NCBI RefSeq assembly: GCF_042695135.1
Contig: NZ_CP170547.1
Span: 2,914,001-2,978,000 of the forward strand
Direction of reading: 5' to 3'
Source of the DNA: Epilithonimonas sp042695135
Lineage (GTDB): Bacteria > Bacteroidota > Bacteroidia > Flavobacteriales > Weeksellaceae
Length of the DNA: 64,000 bases
Of this stretch, positions 24,075 through 32,989 are shown piece by piece. The notes under the pieces are model-generated. The model was not told the DNA's origin and searched no databases. It saw only the letters and a list, made by a program, of their open reading frames with translations. The translations under genes were made by a program, and so were the position numbers. Each line of letters begins with the position of its first letter. Position 1 is the stretch's first letter.

Positions 24075-24668
24075 ATGGAACTCGATAATTTAAAATCACT
24101 TTGGAATAAGGAAGATGTTTCCGAAACGCCGGAGATTTCCAAAGAAAAACAAAAAGAAATGCATCATCCCCTGGAAAAAATCAGAAAAAATATGCGCAAA
24201 GAATTTTTGACAACCGTTATTTTTCTGCCTATTATTCTGGTGCTAATCTGGTTTTTCCCGATACCTTTCAGGTTCAAACTTTACATCGAAGTTCTTGTTG
24301 CCTCTATGACTTTGATAACCGTTTTCTTTTTTAGTAAATTTTTTAAGCTTTATAAAGAAATCAGCAATCCGACTTTGGTAACTTTTGATTCTCTGAAAGA
24401 TTTGTTTCACCAGTTCGAGCTCAACAAGCAATATTATCTTTCCTTTTATCTGAGTTTTGTTCCTTTCTTTGTTTGTGAGATGATCATTGTTGTAGAATCT
24501 ATTCCTTACACCCACCAATATACTAACGAATATCTGACTCTGATTTTCCTAGGCTCTGTTTTGTCTGGATTATTTTTTCTTTATTTTTTAGGAAATTGGT
24601 GGTTCGAATTTTTTTATGGCAAATACATTAAAAAGATTGAGGTTTTGGTTGAGGAGATGAAGAAATAA
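24075..24668 (+). CDS. Membrane protein paired with the ECF sigma factor, possible anti-sigma factor
   Basis: A 197-residue protein with a soluble acidic/basic N-terminus (about 1-45, starting MELDNLKSLWNKED) and four predicted membrane helices (about 46-68, 72-93, 121-142, 155-175). N-termini of this type occur widely in Bacteroidota next to ECF sigma genes. No zinc-binding anti-sigma motif (HxxxCxxC) is visible, so sequestration of the sigma factor would use another mode. The role is inferred from context. The start is preceded by the heptamer array. Confidence 0.65.
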   Translation: MELDNLKSLWNKEDVSETPEISKEKQKEMHHPLEKIRKNMRKEFLTTVIFLPIILVLIWFFPIPFRFKLYIEVLVASMTLITVFFFSKFFKLYKEISNPTLVTFDSLKDLFHQFELNKQYYLSFYLSFVPFFVCEMIIVVESIPYTHQYTNEYLTLIFLGSVLSGLFFLYFLGNWWFEFFYGKYIKKIEVLVEEMKK

Positions 24669-24695
24669 AGTATAGGTTAAAATTATCAATATTAA

Positions 24696-24729
24696 GGTCG
24701 CAGATTTAAAGATTTGCGGCTTTTTATTT
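24696..24729 (+). terminator. Terminator of the sigma-factor operon
   Basis: GTCGCAGAT pairs with the A/T-GCGGC arm (AGATTTGCGGC) over a short loop, followed by TTTTTATTTTC, 28 bases after the stop. Confidence 0.7.
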
Positions 24730-24770
24730 TCATTAATAAGCATCTGATTTTCATAAGCTGAAAATTTTTG

Positions 24771-24778
24771 TAAATTTG
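24771..24778 (+). promoter_or_regulatory. -7 promoter box for ruvX-def
   Basis: TAAATTTG ends only seven bases before the ruvX ATG, so the transcript would have a leader of just a few bases. Confidence 0.55.
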
Positions 24779-24785
24779 CCAACTT

Positions 24786-25199
24786 ATGGGACAAATCCTG
24801 GCAATCGACTACGGAAAAGCAAGAACGGGAATTGCCGTTACAGACGATATGCAGATCATTGCAAGCGGACTAACAACGGTTGAAACCCCAAAGCTGATGG
24901 ATTTTCTGAAAAAATATTTTTCTGAAAATAAAGTAGATGAGATCGTCATCGGGCTTCCCATAGATCTGAAAGGAAATATGTCCGGAATAGAAACCGAGAT
25001 CGGGAACTTTATCCCTGACTTCGAAAAAGAATTTCCGGAGAAAAAGATCAATCGTCTGGATGAACGTTTCACTTCCAAAATGGCTTCTTTTTTCATCAGC
25101 CAAAGCGGAAAGAACAAGAAGCAAAGACAGGAAAAAGGATTGATAGACAAAGTAAGTGCAACGATCATATTGCAGAATTTTTTAGAACAAAAAAGATGA
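24786..25199 (+). CDS. ruvX: RuvX/YqgF-family putative Holliday junction resolvase
   Basis: A 137-residue RNase H-fold protein. The first acidic strand is ILAIDYGKARTGIAVTD (Asp8), and later motifs are EIVIGLPIDLKGNMSG and RLDERFTSKMA. The C-terminal segment GLIDKVSATIILQNFL contains the last conserved acid (DKVSA). The family is linked to Holliday junction resolution and pre-16S rRNA maturation in bacteria. The gene overlaps def by four bases (ATGA), so the two are translationally coupled. Confidence 0.92.
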   Translation: MGQILAIDYGKARTGIAVTDDMQIIASGLTTVETPKLMDFLKKYFSENKVDEIVIGLPIDLKGNMSGIETEIGNFIPDFEKEFPEKKINRLDERFTSKMASFFISQSGKNKKQRQEKGLIDKVSATIILQNFLEQKR

Positions 25200-25768
25200 T
25201 TTTACCAATTAGAGCCTTTGGCGACGCGGTTTTGAGAAAAAAAGCACAGGAAATAGACAAAGATTATCCTGAGCTAAAGACACTTATCGAAAATATGTTC
25301 GATACAATGAATGGTGCCAACGGAATTGGTTTGGCAGCACCGCAAATTGGCTTGGATATTCGTCTTTTTATTATCGATGTTTCGCCGCTTGCAGATGATG
25401 AGGATTATGAAGATATTTCAGATGAACTGAAAGATTTCAAAAAAGTGTTCATCAATGCAAAAATATTGGAAGAATCTGGTGAAGAATGGAAATTCAATGA
25501 AGGGTGTCTCAGCATCCCGGAAGTCCGTGAAGATGTGAAGCGTAAATCCACCATCAAAATAGAATATTACGACGAAAATTTCGTTAAACATACCGATACT
25601 TTTCAGGACATAAGAGCAAGGGTTATTCAGCACGAATATGACCATATCGAAGGCATCTTATTCACCGATCATCTAAGTGCACTTAAGAAAAAGATCGTAA
25701 AAGGAAAACTTCAAAAGATCGCAAACGGCGAAGTAAGCGTGAATTACAAAATGAGGTTTCCAAAGTAA
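25196..25768 (+). CDS. def: Peptide deformylase
   Basis: A 190-residue metalloenzyme that removes the formyl group from the first Met of new proteins. All three motifs are present: GIGLAAPQIG (about 42-51), EGCLSIPE (metal-ligand cysteine, about 102-109) and QHEYDHIEG (two metal-ligand histidines and the catalytic Glu, about 144-152). An acidic insert after VSPLADDEDYEDISDE is common in Bacteroidota deformylases. It is the second gene of the ruvX-def pair. Confidence 0.96.
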   Translation: MILPIRAFGDAVLRKKAQEIDKDYPELKTLIENMFDTMNGANGIGLAAPQIGLDIRLFIIDVSPLADDEDYEDISDELKDFKKVFINAKILEESGEEWKFNEGCLSIPEVREDVKRKSTIKIEYYDENFVKHTDTFQDIRARVIQHEYDHIEGILFTDHLSALKKKIVKGKLQKIANGEVSVNYKMRFPK

Positions 25769-25872
25769 ATAATATAATGTAAAATGTATAAAATATAATG
25801 TAATTATTACAGCCGACTTTTTACATTTGACAACCGACAATTATAAAATAGATTTAAAGAAAACATACTAAA

Positions 25873-26448
25873 ATGCAGTTAGAAAAAATTATTTCAATCT
25901 CCGGAAAACCGGGACTTTTCAAATTGGTTTCTCAGCTAAAGAATGGATTTATCGTTGAAGATATCACAACCAAGAAAAAAACAAGCATCTCAAACTCAAG
26001 CCAGGTGAGCTTGCTGGATAATATTGCGATGTTTACTTTTGATAAAGAAGTTCCATTGTTCGAAGTTTTTGAAAACGTTGCAAAAAACTACGATTACAAA
26101 CCAACCATCAGCCACAAATCTTCTGGCGATGAGCTAAGAGCTTTTATGACAGCTTCTCTTCCTAACTATGATGTAGAAAGAGTTTACGAATCTGACATCA
26201 AAAAATTGGCTCAATGGTACAATCTTTTGCATAAAGCAGGTTATATCACTCCGGAAAGTTTTGTAAAAACTGAAGAGCCTTCTGAAGTTGCAGTTGCTGA
26301 AGAAAAAACTGAAGCAGCAGAAGAGAAAAAAACGGCAGCTAAAAAGGCGCCTGCAAAAAAAGCGGCTCCAAAAACTGAGGAAAATACAGAAGAAAAGCCT
26401 GTAGCTAAAAAATCGGCAGCTAAGAAAACAACTAAAAAAGAAGATTAA
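25873..26448 (+). CDS. DUF5606 family protein with lysine/alanine-rich tail
   Basis: A 191-residue protein. Residues 1-135 match the Bacteroidota DUF5606 type (MQLEKIISISGKPGLFKLVSQLKNGFIVEDITTKKK...). From about 140 the sequence becomes a low-complexity tail of acidic stretches and KKAPAKKAAP / KKSAAKKTTKK repeats, similar to histone-H1-like tails, which suggests nucleic acid binding. Its function is not established. It lies 104 bases after def. Confidence 0.8.
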   Translation: MQLEKIISISGKPGLFKLVSQLKNGFIVEDITTKKKTSISNSSQVSLLDNIAMFTFDKEVPLFEVFENVAKNYDYKPTISHKSSGDELRAFMTASLPNYDVERVYESDIKKLAQWYNLLHKAGYITPESFVKTEEPSEVAVAEEKTEAAEEKKTAAKKAPAKKAAPKTEENTEEKPVAKKSAAKKTTKKED

Positions 26449-26526
26449 TTCCTCTCCCTAAATCCCTCTCCAACGGCGAGGGACTTTTAATAAATTTTAG
26501 AAAAAGGGAAAATTAATTTCAACTAT

Positions 26527-26567
26527 AAAAACTCTCCCAGAAATGTTTATTTTTGAGAGAGTTTTTT
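26527..26567 (+). terminator. Intrinsic terminator of the DUF5606 gene
   Basis: AAAAACTCTC (26527-26536) pairs with GAGAGTTTTT of the arm at 26555-26567, a bipartite A/T-flanked stem with a T-rich end. Confidence 0.7.
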
Positions 26568-26573
26568 ATTATA

Positions 26574-26682
26574 GGTCTTCGAGAACCTCAGACTGAAAAG
26601 GTTAAAAACATTTCGACAGGCTCAATGTGACAATGCAGAGATTTTTTTTCACAATGTCATGCTGAGGCTCTCGAAGCATTCG
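26574..26682. repeat. Cluster of dispersed palindrome units
   Basis: Three units of the CTTCGA family stand together: GTCTTCGAGAACCTCAGACTG, then ATTTCGACAGGCTCAATGTGA, then the inverted form CATGCTGAGGCTCTCGAAGC. The third pairs with the first. This fills most of the gap 26449-26706. Confidence 0.65.
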
Positions 26683-26706
26683 CAATAAAATAAATTCCTT
26701 TTTATT

Positions 26707-27432
26707 ATGAAAGTCATTTCACTTGTTCCATCGATTACGGAAACCTTATTTGATTTGGGTTTGAGTTCTGATGAAATTATTGGCAGAACAAAATTTTGCA
26801 TTCATCCGAAAGAGCTGGTTAAAACTGTTGAGATTATTGGTGGAACGAAGAATCTGAATATTGATAAAATAAGATCTCTGAAACCCGACCTCATCATTGC
26901 TAATAAAGAAGAAAATGTCAAAGAACAGGTTGAGGAATTAATGAAAGACTTCAAAGTTTTGGTGACTAATGTTGAAACTTTGGAAGATAATTATTATTTG
27001 ATAAAACAACTTGGACACATTTTAGGAAAAGAAGAAAAAGCGCAGTTTTTCAATCTGAAAACATACGAAGCTTTTGATATTCCGAAGCCTGAAAATAAAT
27101 TGAAAGTGGCTTATCTTATTTGGAAAGATCCTTATATGACGGTTGGTGGCGATACTTTTATTTCAAGAATTCTGGAGGAATTGGGATTTCAAAACTTGTT
27201 TAAGGATCAAAAACGTTATCCCGAAGTTCAGCTGGAAGATTTGAGAGCTGCCAATCTCATTTTTCTCTCCTCAGAACCTTTTCCTTTTAAAGAAAAACAT
27301 ATTGCGGGAATCCAGGATATCTGTATTGATCAGAAAATTATGATTGTAGATGGCGAAGCTTTTTCCTGGTATGGATCGCACCTGGCAAAATGCGGGGAAT
27401 ATTATCAGGAACTTTTGAAAAAGATTTATTAA
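26707..27432 (+). CDS. BtuF-like helical-backbone metal/cobalamin-binding protein, no signal peptide
   Basis: A 241-residue protein of the periplasmic-binding fold seen in BtuF/FhuD (SLVPSITETLFDLGLSSDEIIGRTKFC, then LKPDLIIANKE and a connecting helix). It starts directly with MKVISLVPS and has no signal peptide or lipobox, so it is predicted cytoplasmic, unlike a usual transport receptor. No permease or ATPase genes are adjacent. It may bind a corrinoid or metal ligand in the cytoplasm, or be an enzyme derived from the fold. Confidence 0.82.
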   Translation: MKVISLVPSITETLFDLGLSSDEIIGRTKFCIHPKELVKTVEIIGGTKNLNIDKIRSLKPDLIIANKEENVKEQVEELMKDFKVLVTNVETLEDNYYLIKQLGHILGKEEKAQFFNLKTYEAFDIPKPENKLKVAYLIWKDPYMTVGGDTFISRILEELGFQNLFKDQKRYPEVQLEDLRAANLIFLSSEPFPFKEKHIAGIQDICIDQKIMIVDGEAFSWYGSHLAKCGEYYQELLKKIY

Positions 27433-27471
27433 AATAAAAATCGCAAAAAATAAATTTGCGATTTTTATTTT
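27431..27471. terminator. Bidirectional terminator between convergent genes
   Basis: AAAATAAAAATCGCAAA (27431-27447) pairs perfectly over 17 bp with TTTGCGATTTTTATTTT (27455-27471). It serves both the BtuF-like gene and the minus-strand GAF gene. Confidence 0.9.
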
Positions 27472-27489
27472 TTTATTTCACTCAACTAT

Positions 27490-27936
27490 TTATAAAACCT
27501 TCGCCACCTCCTCGCAAAGCCAGTTCAGCAATTCTTCGTCTTCTTTTGTGAAAGGGTCGATGGAATGACTGTCGATATCAATCTGTCCGATGTTTTCTCC
27601 GTCTTTGAAAATCGGAACTACGATCTCCGCCTTTGTATCGATGGAACAAGACAGATAATTATCCTGAGCATGAACATCCGGCACAACGAAAGTTTCTCCT
27701 GAAACCGCAACCTGACCACAAATTCCTTTCCCAAACGGAATGATAATATGATCTGTAACGGCACCAACATAAGGCCCTAAAATCAATTCATCTTTATCAC
27801 CATTTTTAAAGTAAAATCCAGTCCAGTTGTAATATGAGATCTCCTTATCCAAAACCTGACAAACTTTTAGAAGTTTGACATTTGTATCTTGTGGACTTTC
27901 CAAGATGATTGAAAGTCGTTTTTTTAGTTCTACCAT
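27490..27936 (-). CDS. GAF-domain protein, probable free methionine-(R)-sulfoxide reductase
   Basis: A 148-residue single GAF domain matching the fRMsr family, which reduces free methionine-R-sulfoxide. Diagnostic segments are YNWTGFYFKNGDELILGPYVG, IPFGKGICGQVAVSGETFVVPDVHA and CSIDTKAEIVVPI. Cys73 (GKGICG) and Cys97 (SCSID) match two of the redox cysteines of the E. coli enzyme (84 and 118). It follows the 475-residue conserved gene by only five bases, so the two are co-transcribed. Confidence 0.85.
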   Translation of the reverse strand: MVELKKRLSIILESPQDTNVKLLKVCQVLDKEISYYNWTGFYFKNGDKDELILGPYVGAVTDHIIIPFGKGICGQVAVSGETFVVPDVHAQDNYLSCSIDTKAEIVVPIFKDGENIGQIDIDSHSIDPFTKEDEELLNWLCEEVAKVL

Positions 27937-27941
27937 AGTTT

Positions 27942-29369
27942 TTATTTTAATCCTTCGAAAGTTAATTCTTTATACCCGAACATTCCCCGGTCTTTTATCA
28001 TTTGAGCAACGCCATTTGGCAACTCCTCTTCCCAACCCTGATCGTGGGACATAATTTTTTTAAGAATCTCTCTCGAATAGATTTCTAAGAATTTTGGATT
28101 GTAATTTTCGATATCCACAATCCTCTTATTGAGTTTGAAATATTTGTATAATTCTTTCAGGTTATCATGAACTTTCAGGTTTTCTGAAGTCAGCAATTCG
28201 CCATTTTCAGGATCTTTGTACGGATACAGATAAACGCGCATATCTTTTTTAAAGAATTTACCAAACGCTTCCAGAATCCCGCCGGAAAGGTTTTTATAAT
28301 ATTCCTCATCGAAAACGTCTAAAAGATTGTTAACGCCCATTGCAACACCGATATGCTGATTTGTAAATGATGAGAAATAATCTACCATTCGGTAATATTC
28401 TGAGAAATTGGAAATCATTACCGTGTAACCTAAAGTTCCCAGAATATCGACCCTGTCAAGGAAATCCCGTTCGTCTATATCACCGGCAGCTCTTAGATTA
28501 GAAATTGTTATTTCAAAAAGAATTTGCGTATTCTCGCTGTCACAGGCATTATCCTGATTGAACATTTCTAGGCCGTGCTCGAACATATCTATATTAACTC
28601 GCGTTACCGGACGGAAACTTCCTCTTACCGCAAAAATATTTTTCTTATAAAGAATATCCGCCGGAAGCATATTATTTCCTTTGGAATTGAAGATAACCGC
28701 ATCTGTCATTCCCAATTTTACCAATTGAAGACTCATCAGACGATTATCAACATACTGGAAAACCGGACCGCTGAAATCTATCATATCGATCTCCAGCCGA
28801 TCCAGCGAAATATCATCGTACAAAGATTCTACGAGAACTCTTGGATTATCTGTGTAGAAATAAGCGCCATAAATCAGGTTAACACCAAGACTTCCCAAAG
28901 TTTCCTGCTGCAAAGTCGGATTGGTCTCTTTGAATTTGACGTGGATTACGATCTCATTATACTCTTCACTTTCCACATTTTGATATCGGATTCCTACCCA
29001 GCCGTGACCTTTGGAAGTTTTATCAAAATTGATTGTAGTTACAGTGTTAGCATAGGAAAAGAATTTTTTCCCGGGATTTTTTTCCCTTGGGATTCTTTCT
29101 TCGATAAGGGCCATTTCGTAGCGCAACATCTTACGAAGACGGTTTTGCGTAACGTATCGGTTTTTATTTTCGGTACCGTAGATAGCATCACTAAAGTCCT
29201 TATCATAAGCAGACATCGCTTTTGCAATCGTTTGAGAAGCACCACCAGCTCTGAAAAAATGTCTCACAGTTTCTTGACCCGCTCCTATCTCCGCAAATGT
29301 TCCGTAGATGGATGAATCTAAATTGATGGCTAATGCTTTCTGCTTAGGGGTAAGTTTTGGCTTTATCAC
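27942..29369 (-). CDS. Conserved cytoplasmic protein of unknown function
   Basis: A 475-residue protein with a GTG start. It has no signal peptide, membrane helix or beta-barrel features. The N-terminal region LAINLDSSIYGTFAEIGAGQETVRHFFRAGGASQTIAKAMSAYDKDFSDAIYG is highly characteristic of a conserved family I recall from several phyla. That family has sometimes been labelled TonB-dependent receptor or nicotinate-nucleotide adenylyltransferase; nothing in the sequence supports either label. Its co-transcription with a sulfoxide reductase is the only functional hint. Confidence 0.75.
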   Translation of the reverse strand: MIKPKLTPKQKALAINLDSSIYGTFAEIGAGQETVRHFFRAGGASQTIAKAMSAYDKDFSDAIYGTENKNRYVTQNRLRKMLRYEMALIEERIPREKNPGKKFFSYANTVTTINFDKTSKGHGWVGIRYQNVESEEYNEIVIHVKFKETNPTLQQETLGSLGVNLIYGAYFYTDNPRVLVESLYDDISLDRLEIDMIDFSGPVFQYVDNRLMSLQLVKLGMTDAVIFNSKGNNMLPADILYKKNIFAVRGSFRPVTRVNIDMFEHGLEMFNQDNACDSENTQILFEITISNLRAAGDIDERDFLDRVDILGTLGYTVMISNFSEYYRMVDYFSSFTNQHIGVAMGVNNLLDVFDEEYYKNLSGGILEAFGKFFKKDMRVYLYPYKDPENGELLTSENLKVHDNLKELYKYFKLNKRIVDIENYNPKFLEIYSREILKKIMSHDQGWEEELPNGVAQMIKDRGMFGYKELTFEGLK

Positions 29370-29420
29370 GAAGAATTAGATTTATTTTGTAAATTTACCA
29401 AAATAACAGCAAAAATAAAA

Positions 29421-30188
29421 ATGCTTTTAAAATTTTTAGGAACCGGTACTTCACAAGGCATTCCTGTTATCGGCAGCCATCATCCGGTCTGCCTATCCAA
29501 CAACCCAAAAGACAAGCGTTTACGCACTTCTGCACTCGTAACTTCTGACTCGGGAAAGAAGATATTAATTGACTGCGGACCCGATTTTCGGCAGCAAATG
29601 TTGACAAATCACGAAGAACAGATTGATGCAGTTCTAGTAACGCACGAACATAACGATCATATTATCGGTCTGGATGATCTTCGTCCTTTGATCTTTAAAA
29701 ATAAAACTTCGATGCCGATCTATTGTAATTCGCGTGTTGCAGCAGAGATTAAAGATCGTTTCCCTTACGCATTTATTGAACATAAATATCCCGGAGCGCC
29801 AAGTTTTGACTTATTTGAAATTGAGGAAAATTTCACATTATTTGATGAAATAGAAGTTCAGCCGATTGATATCATTCATTCTGAAATCAATATTCTTGGG
29901 TTTAAATTTAAGAATCTCGCCTACATTACCGATGCAAGCAAAATTGATGCACAGGAAAAAGAAAAACTGAAAAACCTGGATGTCTTCATCATCAATTGTC
30001 TCAGGAAAACAGAACCTCATCATTCGCACTTTATCCTTCCGGAAGTTTTGGAATTGGTAGAAGAGTTGAAGCCTGAAAAAACTTTTTTAATTCATATCAG
30101 TCATCATTTGGGATTCCATGATGAAGTAGAAAAAGAGCTTCCAGATAATGTTCATTTGGCCTATGATGGTTTGGAAATTGAATTTTAA
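29421..30188 (+). CDS. MBL-fold metal-dependent hydrolase, PhnP-like
   Basis: A 255-residue metallo-beta-lactamase-fold enzyme. The start FLGTGTSQGIPVIGS, the metal site HEHNDH (about 74-79), AYITDASKID (metal-bridging Asp) and the C-terminal ISHHLGFHDEV follow the arrangement of PhnP and related cyclic phosphodiesterases. CLSNNPKDKRLRTSALV corresponds to the region that binds structural zinc in PhnP. Substrate is unknown. It is divergent from the orphan gene with 51 bases between them. Confidence 0.85.
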   Translation: MLLKFLGTGTSQGIPVIGSHHPVCLSNNPKDKRLRTSALVTSDSGKKILIDCGPDFRQQMLTNHEEQIDAVLVTHEHNDHIIGLDDLRPLIFKNKTSMPIYCNSRVAAEIKDRFPYAFIEHKYPGAPSFDLFEIEENFTLFDEIEVQPIDIIHSEINILGFKFKNLAYITDASKIDAQEKEKLKNLDVFIINCLRKTEPHHSHFILPEVLELVEELKPEKTFLIHISHHLGFHDEVEKELPDNVHLAYDGLEIEF

Positions 30189-30273
30189 TCAAAATATATT
30201 TTTGATTTACAGTTCATTAAAAAATAAAAATAAAAATAATCAGAAATCATTTTTATCGGCTGAAAAATATTTC

Positions 30274-30281
30274 TATATTTG
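30274..30281 (+). promoter_or_regulatory. -7 promoter box for tRNA-Leu
   Basis: TATATTTG matches TAnnTTTG, 19 bases before the mature tRNA 5' end. Confidence 0.55.
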
Positions 30282-30300
30282 CACACCAATTTAAATCAAT

Positions 30301-30382
30301 GCCCAGTTGGCGGAATTGGTAGACGCGCTAGACTCAAACTCTAGTATCGAAAGATGTGCCGGTTCGATTCCGGCACTGGGTA
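30301..30382 (+). tRNA. tRNA-Leu (anticodon CAA)
   Basis: The acceptor stem GCCCAGT (30301-30307) pairs with ACTGGGT (30375-30381, first pair G-U), with discriminator A at 30382. The anticodon stem is CTAGA/TCTAG around the seven-base loop CTCAAAC, giving anticodon CAA, which reads UUG. There is a long variable arm as in class II tRNAs and a T-arm with GGTTCGATTCC. CCA is not encoded. Confidence 0.97.
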
Positions 30383-30385
30383 CAG

Positions 30386-30415
30386 AACCACTGAAATTTC
30401 AGTGGTTTTGTTTTT
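30386..30415 (+). terminator. Terminator after tRNA-Leu
   Basis: AACCACTGAAA pairs with TTTCAGTGGTT as a continuous 22-base palindrome, followed by TTGTTTTT. Confidence 0.8.
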
Positions 30416-30421
30416 CATTAA

Positions 30422-32005
30422 TTAAATCATTTTCAACCTCTCCTCTTCCAGATCGATCTGATATAATTGCTGTCGGATGATCTCTTCATTGATGTTAGGA
30501 TCTTTATTAAGTTCTGACAGATATTCCCGCTGAACTTCAAGCATTTCGATAAATATTATTTTTGTTTTTTCATTCATCCAGCTGTCGTCCGTTGCTTTTG
30601 CACGTTCTTCCCAATGTTTGAGAAACATTTCCAGTCCTGTGTGGTCTTTCAGTTCATTTTCATATTTGGATTTAAGAAATTGATAAATGTGATGTTTCAG
30701 ATCTTTTTTAATTCTTTGTTTTGTAACTTCTTCATTTTCTTCAGCAAAAATACCATCAAAAAATCCAGTTTTTCTTATAATATAAGGTAATGTAAGACCC
30801 TGAACTAAAAGTGTAAGCAAAATTACAACGAATGTGATGAACAGAATTAAATTTCTGTGCGGAAAAGCTTCTCCATTACTCAACGTTACCGGAATCGCCA
30901 ATGCCGCAGCCAATGAAACTACACCCCGCATTCCTGTCCAGCCCAACAATAGCGGCATCATCCAACGTCTTTTTCGGGAAGAAGCGTGAGGTTTTACACT
31001 TGGGCGGAATATCATTGTAGAAATTAATGCGGCATACGAACTTATTATTCTTGCAGCTATGAGAATTGCAGTCACCAAAACACCGTAACCGACTGCAGTT
31101 TCTAATGGAATATGGTCTTCGTTGAGTCCATCTACAATTTCCGGTAGTTCTAATCCTATGATGAGAAAAACAATGCCATTAAGGATAAATATCAGACTTT
31201 CCCAAACACTGTATCCCTGAATCCGGCTTGTGCTATTCAGAAATATTAATCGTCTTGTTGACATGAATAGTCCACCACAAACTACAGCTAATACGCCGGA
31301 ACTGTGTAATTGTTCTGCAATCCAATACATCAGATAAGGTTCAATAATAGTGAGTGCAATATCAGAAGGTGCATCTGTTGGCAGGAGTTTATGCGCCTGC
31401 ACGAAAAACCATCCCAACAGCAAGCCAACACCAATACCGCCAATTACCATCCATAAAAAACTCATTGTTGCATCCTGCCATATAAAATGACCTGTTCCAA
31501 CCGCCACAAGGGCAAAACGAAAAATTATCAATGATGATGCATCATTCAGGAGGCTCTCACCTTCCAGAATTGTGGAAGTAGATTTAGGAATTTTCACAAA
31601 TCTTGTAATTGCACCTGTGCTTACTGCATCCGGCGGAGAAACAATACCTCCAAGCAAAAATCCTAATGCAATTGTAAATCCGGGAATAAAATGATTCGTG
31701 ATCAATGCTACAGATAATGCCGTAAAGAAAACGACAAGAAATGCAAAGCTTCCTATAATACGCCACCATTTTTTCATCTCTTTAAAAGAAATAGACCAGG
31801 CCGCTTCAAATAACAATGGTGGAAGGAAAATGAAAAAAATCAGGTCAGGATCTATTTTTATGATAGGCAATCCAGGGATGAAACTTATAAACAAGCCTCC
31901 AACAACCAATAAAATTGGATAAGCAATTTTAAGTTTGGAGGCAAACATATTCAGTAATACTATTACAGCTATCATCGCCAGTAGAAAAGGTAAAAGACTA
32001 TGCAT
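30422..32005 (-). CDS. Na+/H+ antiporter, CPA1 family (NhaP type)
   Basis: About 527 residues with roughly 12 membrane helices, then a cytoplasmic charged tail of about 130 residues (DLKHHIYQFLKSKYENELKDHTGLEMF...). CPA1 hallmarks are LPPLLFEAAWSISFKEM, GGIVSPPDAVSTGAI and the ion-binding GESLLNDASSLIIFR (ND pair). A TTG at 32032 is also open, but the ATG at 32005 (MHSLLPFLLAMIAV) starts directly in the first helix and is preferred. It exchanges Na+ or K+ for H+ across the inner membrane. Confidence 0.92.
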   Translation of the reverse strand: MHSLLPFLLAMIAVIVLLNMFASKLKIAYPILLVVGGLFISFIPGLPIIKIDPDLIFFIFLPPLLFEAAWSISFKEMKKWWRIIGSFAFLVVFFTALSVALITNHFIPGFTIALGFLLGGIVSPPDAVSTGAITRFVKIPKSTSTILEGESLLNDASSLIIFRFALVAVGTGHFIWQDATMSFLWMVIGGIGVGLLLGWFFVQAHKLLPTDAPSDIALTIIEPYLMYWIAEQLHSSGVLAVVCGGLFMSTRRLIFLNSTSRIQGYSVWESLIFILNGIVFLIIGLELPEIVDGLNEDHIPLETAVGYGVLVTAILIAARIISSYAALISTMIFRPSVKPHASSRKRRWMMPLLLGWTGMRGVVSLAAALAIPVTLSNGEAFPHRNLILFITFVVILLTLLVQGLTLPYIIRKTGFFDGIFAEENEEVTKQRIKKDLKHHIYQFLKSKYENELKDHTGLEMFLKHWEERAKATDDSWMNEKTKIIFIEMLEVQREYLSELNKDPNINEEIIRQQLYQIDLEEERLKMI

Positions 32006-32339
32006 CAAAAAAATGTTTTTGTTAAGATACAAAAATAACTAATGGTATAAATCTCAAATCATTTCGATACAAATTATGACATCCATCATACCTCTTTACA
32101 GATTCTTTAATAATTTAACATTTTTAATAAATTTTCAAAAATATTAATACTGATTTTCGTCAGTAATGACTAACCTAACAAATGTCATATCTAAATATTC
32201 ATCAACCTTTATTAATAAAAGGCAAATTAGAAATTAATAAAATTTTAACATTTAGATAAAATCGATAAGTATTATTTAAAAAAATTATCAATAATACAAT
32301 CGATAGAGTTTATAAGATTTTTGTCATCACAATATAATA

Positions 32340-32368
32340 TTGTAATTGTTATTAACCTCATACCTTTG
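32340..32368 (+). promoter_or_regulatory. Promoter of the YceI-porin operon
   Basis: TTG (32340-32342), an 18-base spacer and TACCTTTG (32361-32368) fit the consensus; the leader would be about 40 bases. The AT-rich remainder of 32006-32412 contains no gene. Confidence 0.65.
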
Positions 32369-32412
32369 ACCTATCAATAATGAAAGATAAATAATTATAA
32401 CAATCAAATTTT

Positions 32413-32964
32413 ATGAAAATGAAAACAACAAAAAATCTAATCAGTATGAGCTTAGTATTGGCAGGTTTACTTTTACCGCAATTATCAAATGCACAGAAAA
32501 TAAGTCAAAAGTCTACCAATATAAAAATAAACGGGACTTCTACCTTGCACGATTGGGATATGAGTTCTGCACAGTCAACTTTTACAGGAAATGTTTCAGG
32601 AAACGTAATTACGGATGTAAGGTTTGTGATGAAAGCCGAAAGCCTGAAAAGTAAAGAATCTGCAATGGATAAAAATGCTTACAAAGCTTTGCAAACATCT
32701 AAATATCCGGAGCTTACATTCGTCTCAAGTTCTATCCTGGCAAGCGGAACTTCTACAATTACTGGTAATCTTACCATATCAAATGTTACCAGAACCGTAA
32801 AAATACCGGTTACAGTTACTAAAAATGGTGCTTCCTATATTATCAAAGGAAATACAAAAATAAAAATGTCAGCTTTTGGAATCAAACCTCCAACATTTAT
32901 GATGGGAACTATCAAAACCGGTGATGATCTTTCTATCGACATCAATATCAATGCAACCAATTAA
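32413..32964 (+). CDS. YceI family periplasmic protein
   Basis: A 183-residue exported protein (signal peptide about 1-27, ending LSNAQ). The lipocalin-like YceI fold is indicated by INGTSTLHDWDMSSAQSTFTGNV near the start, then DVRFVMKAESLKSKESAMDKNAYKALQTSKYPELTFVSS and the late TKIKMSAFGIKPPTFMMGTIKTGDDLSI. YceI proteins bind isoprenoid-type lipids; the ligand here is unknown. It is the first gene of a three-gene operon with a porin and a second YceI-like protein. Confidence 0.9.
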   Translation: MKMKTTKNLISMSLVLAGLLLPQLSNAQKISQKSTNIKINGTSTLHDWDMSSAQSTFTGNVSGNVITDVRFVMKAESLKSKESAMDKNAYKALQTSKYPELTFVSSSILASGTSTITGNLTISNVTRTVKIPVTVTKNGASYIIKGNTKIKMSAFGIKPPTFMMGTIKTGDDLSIDININATN

Positions 32965-32989
32965 TTAAACTATTTAAATATCTGTTATC

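Noticed and set aside
27942..29369. Label as TonB-dependent receptor
   Set aside because: No signal peptide, TonB box, plug domain or beta-barrel strands are seen.
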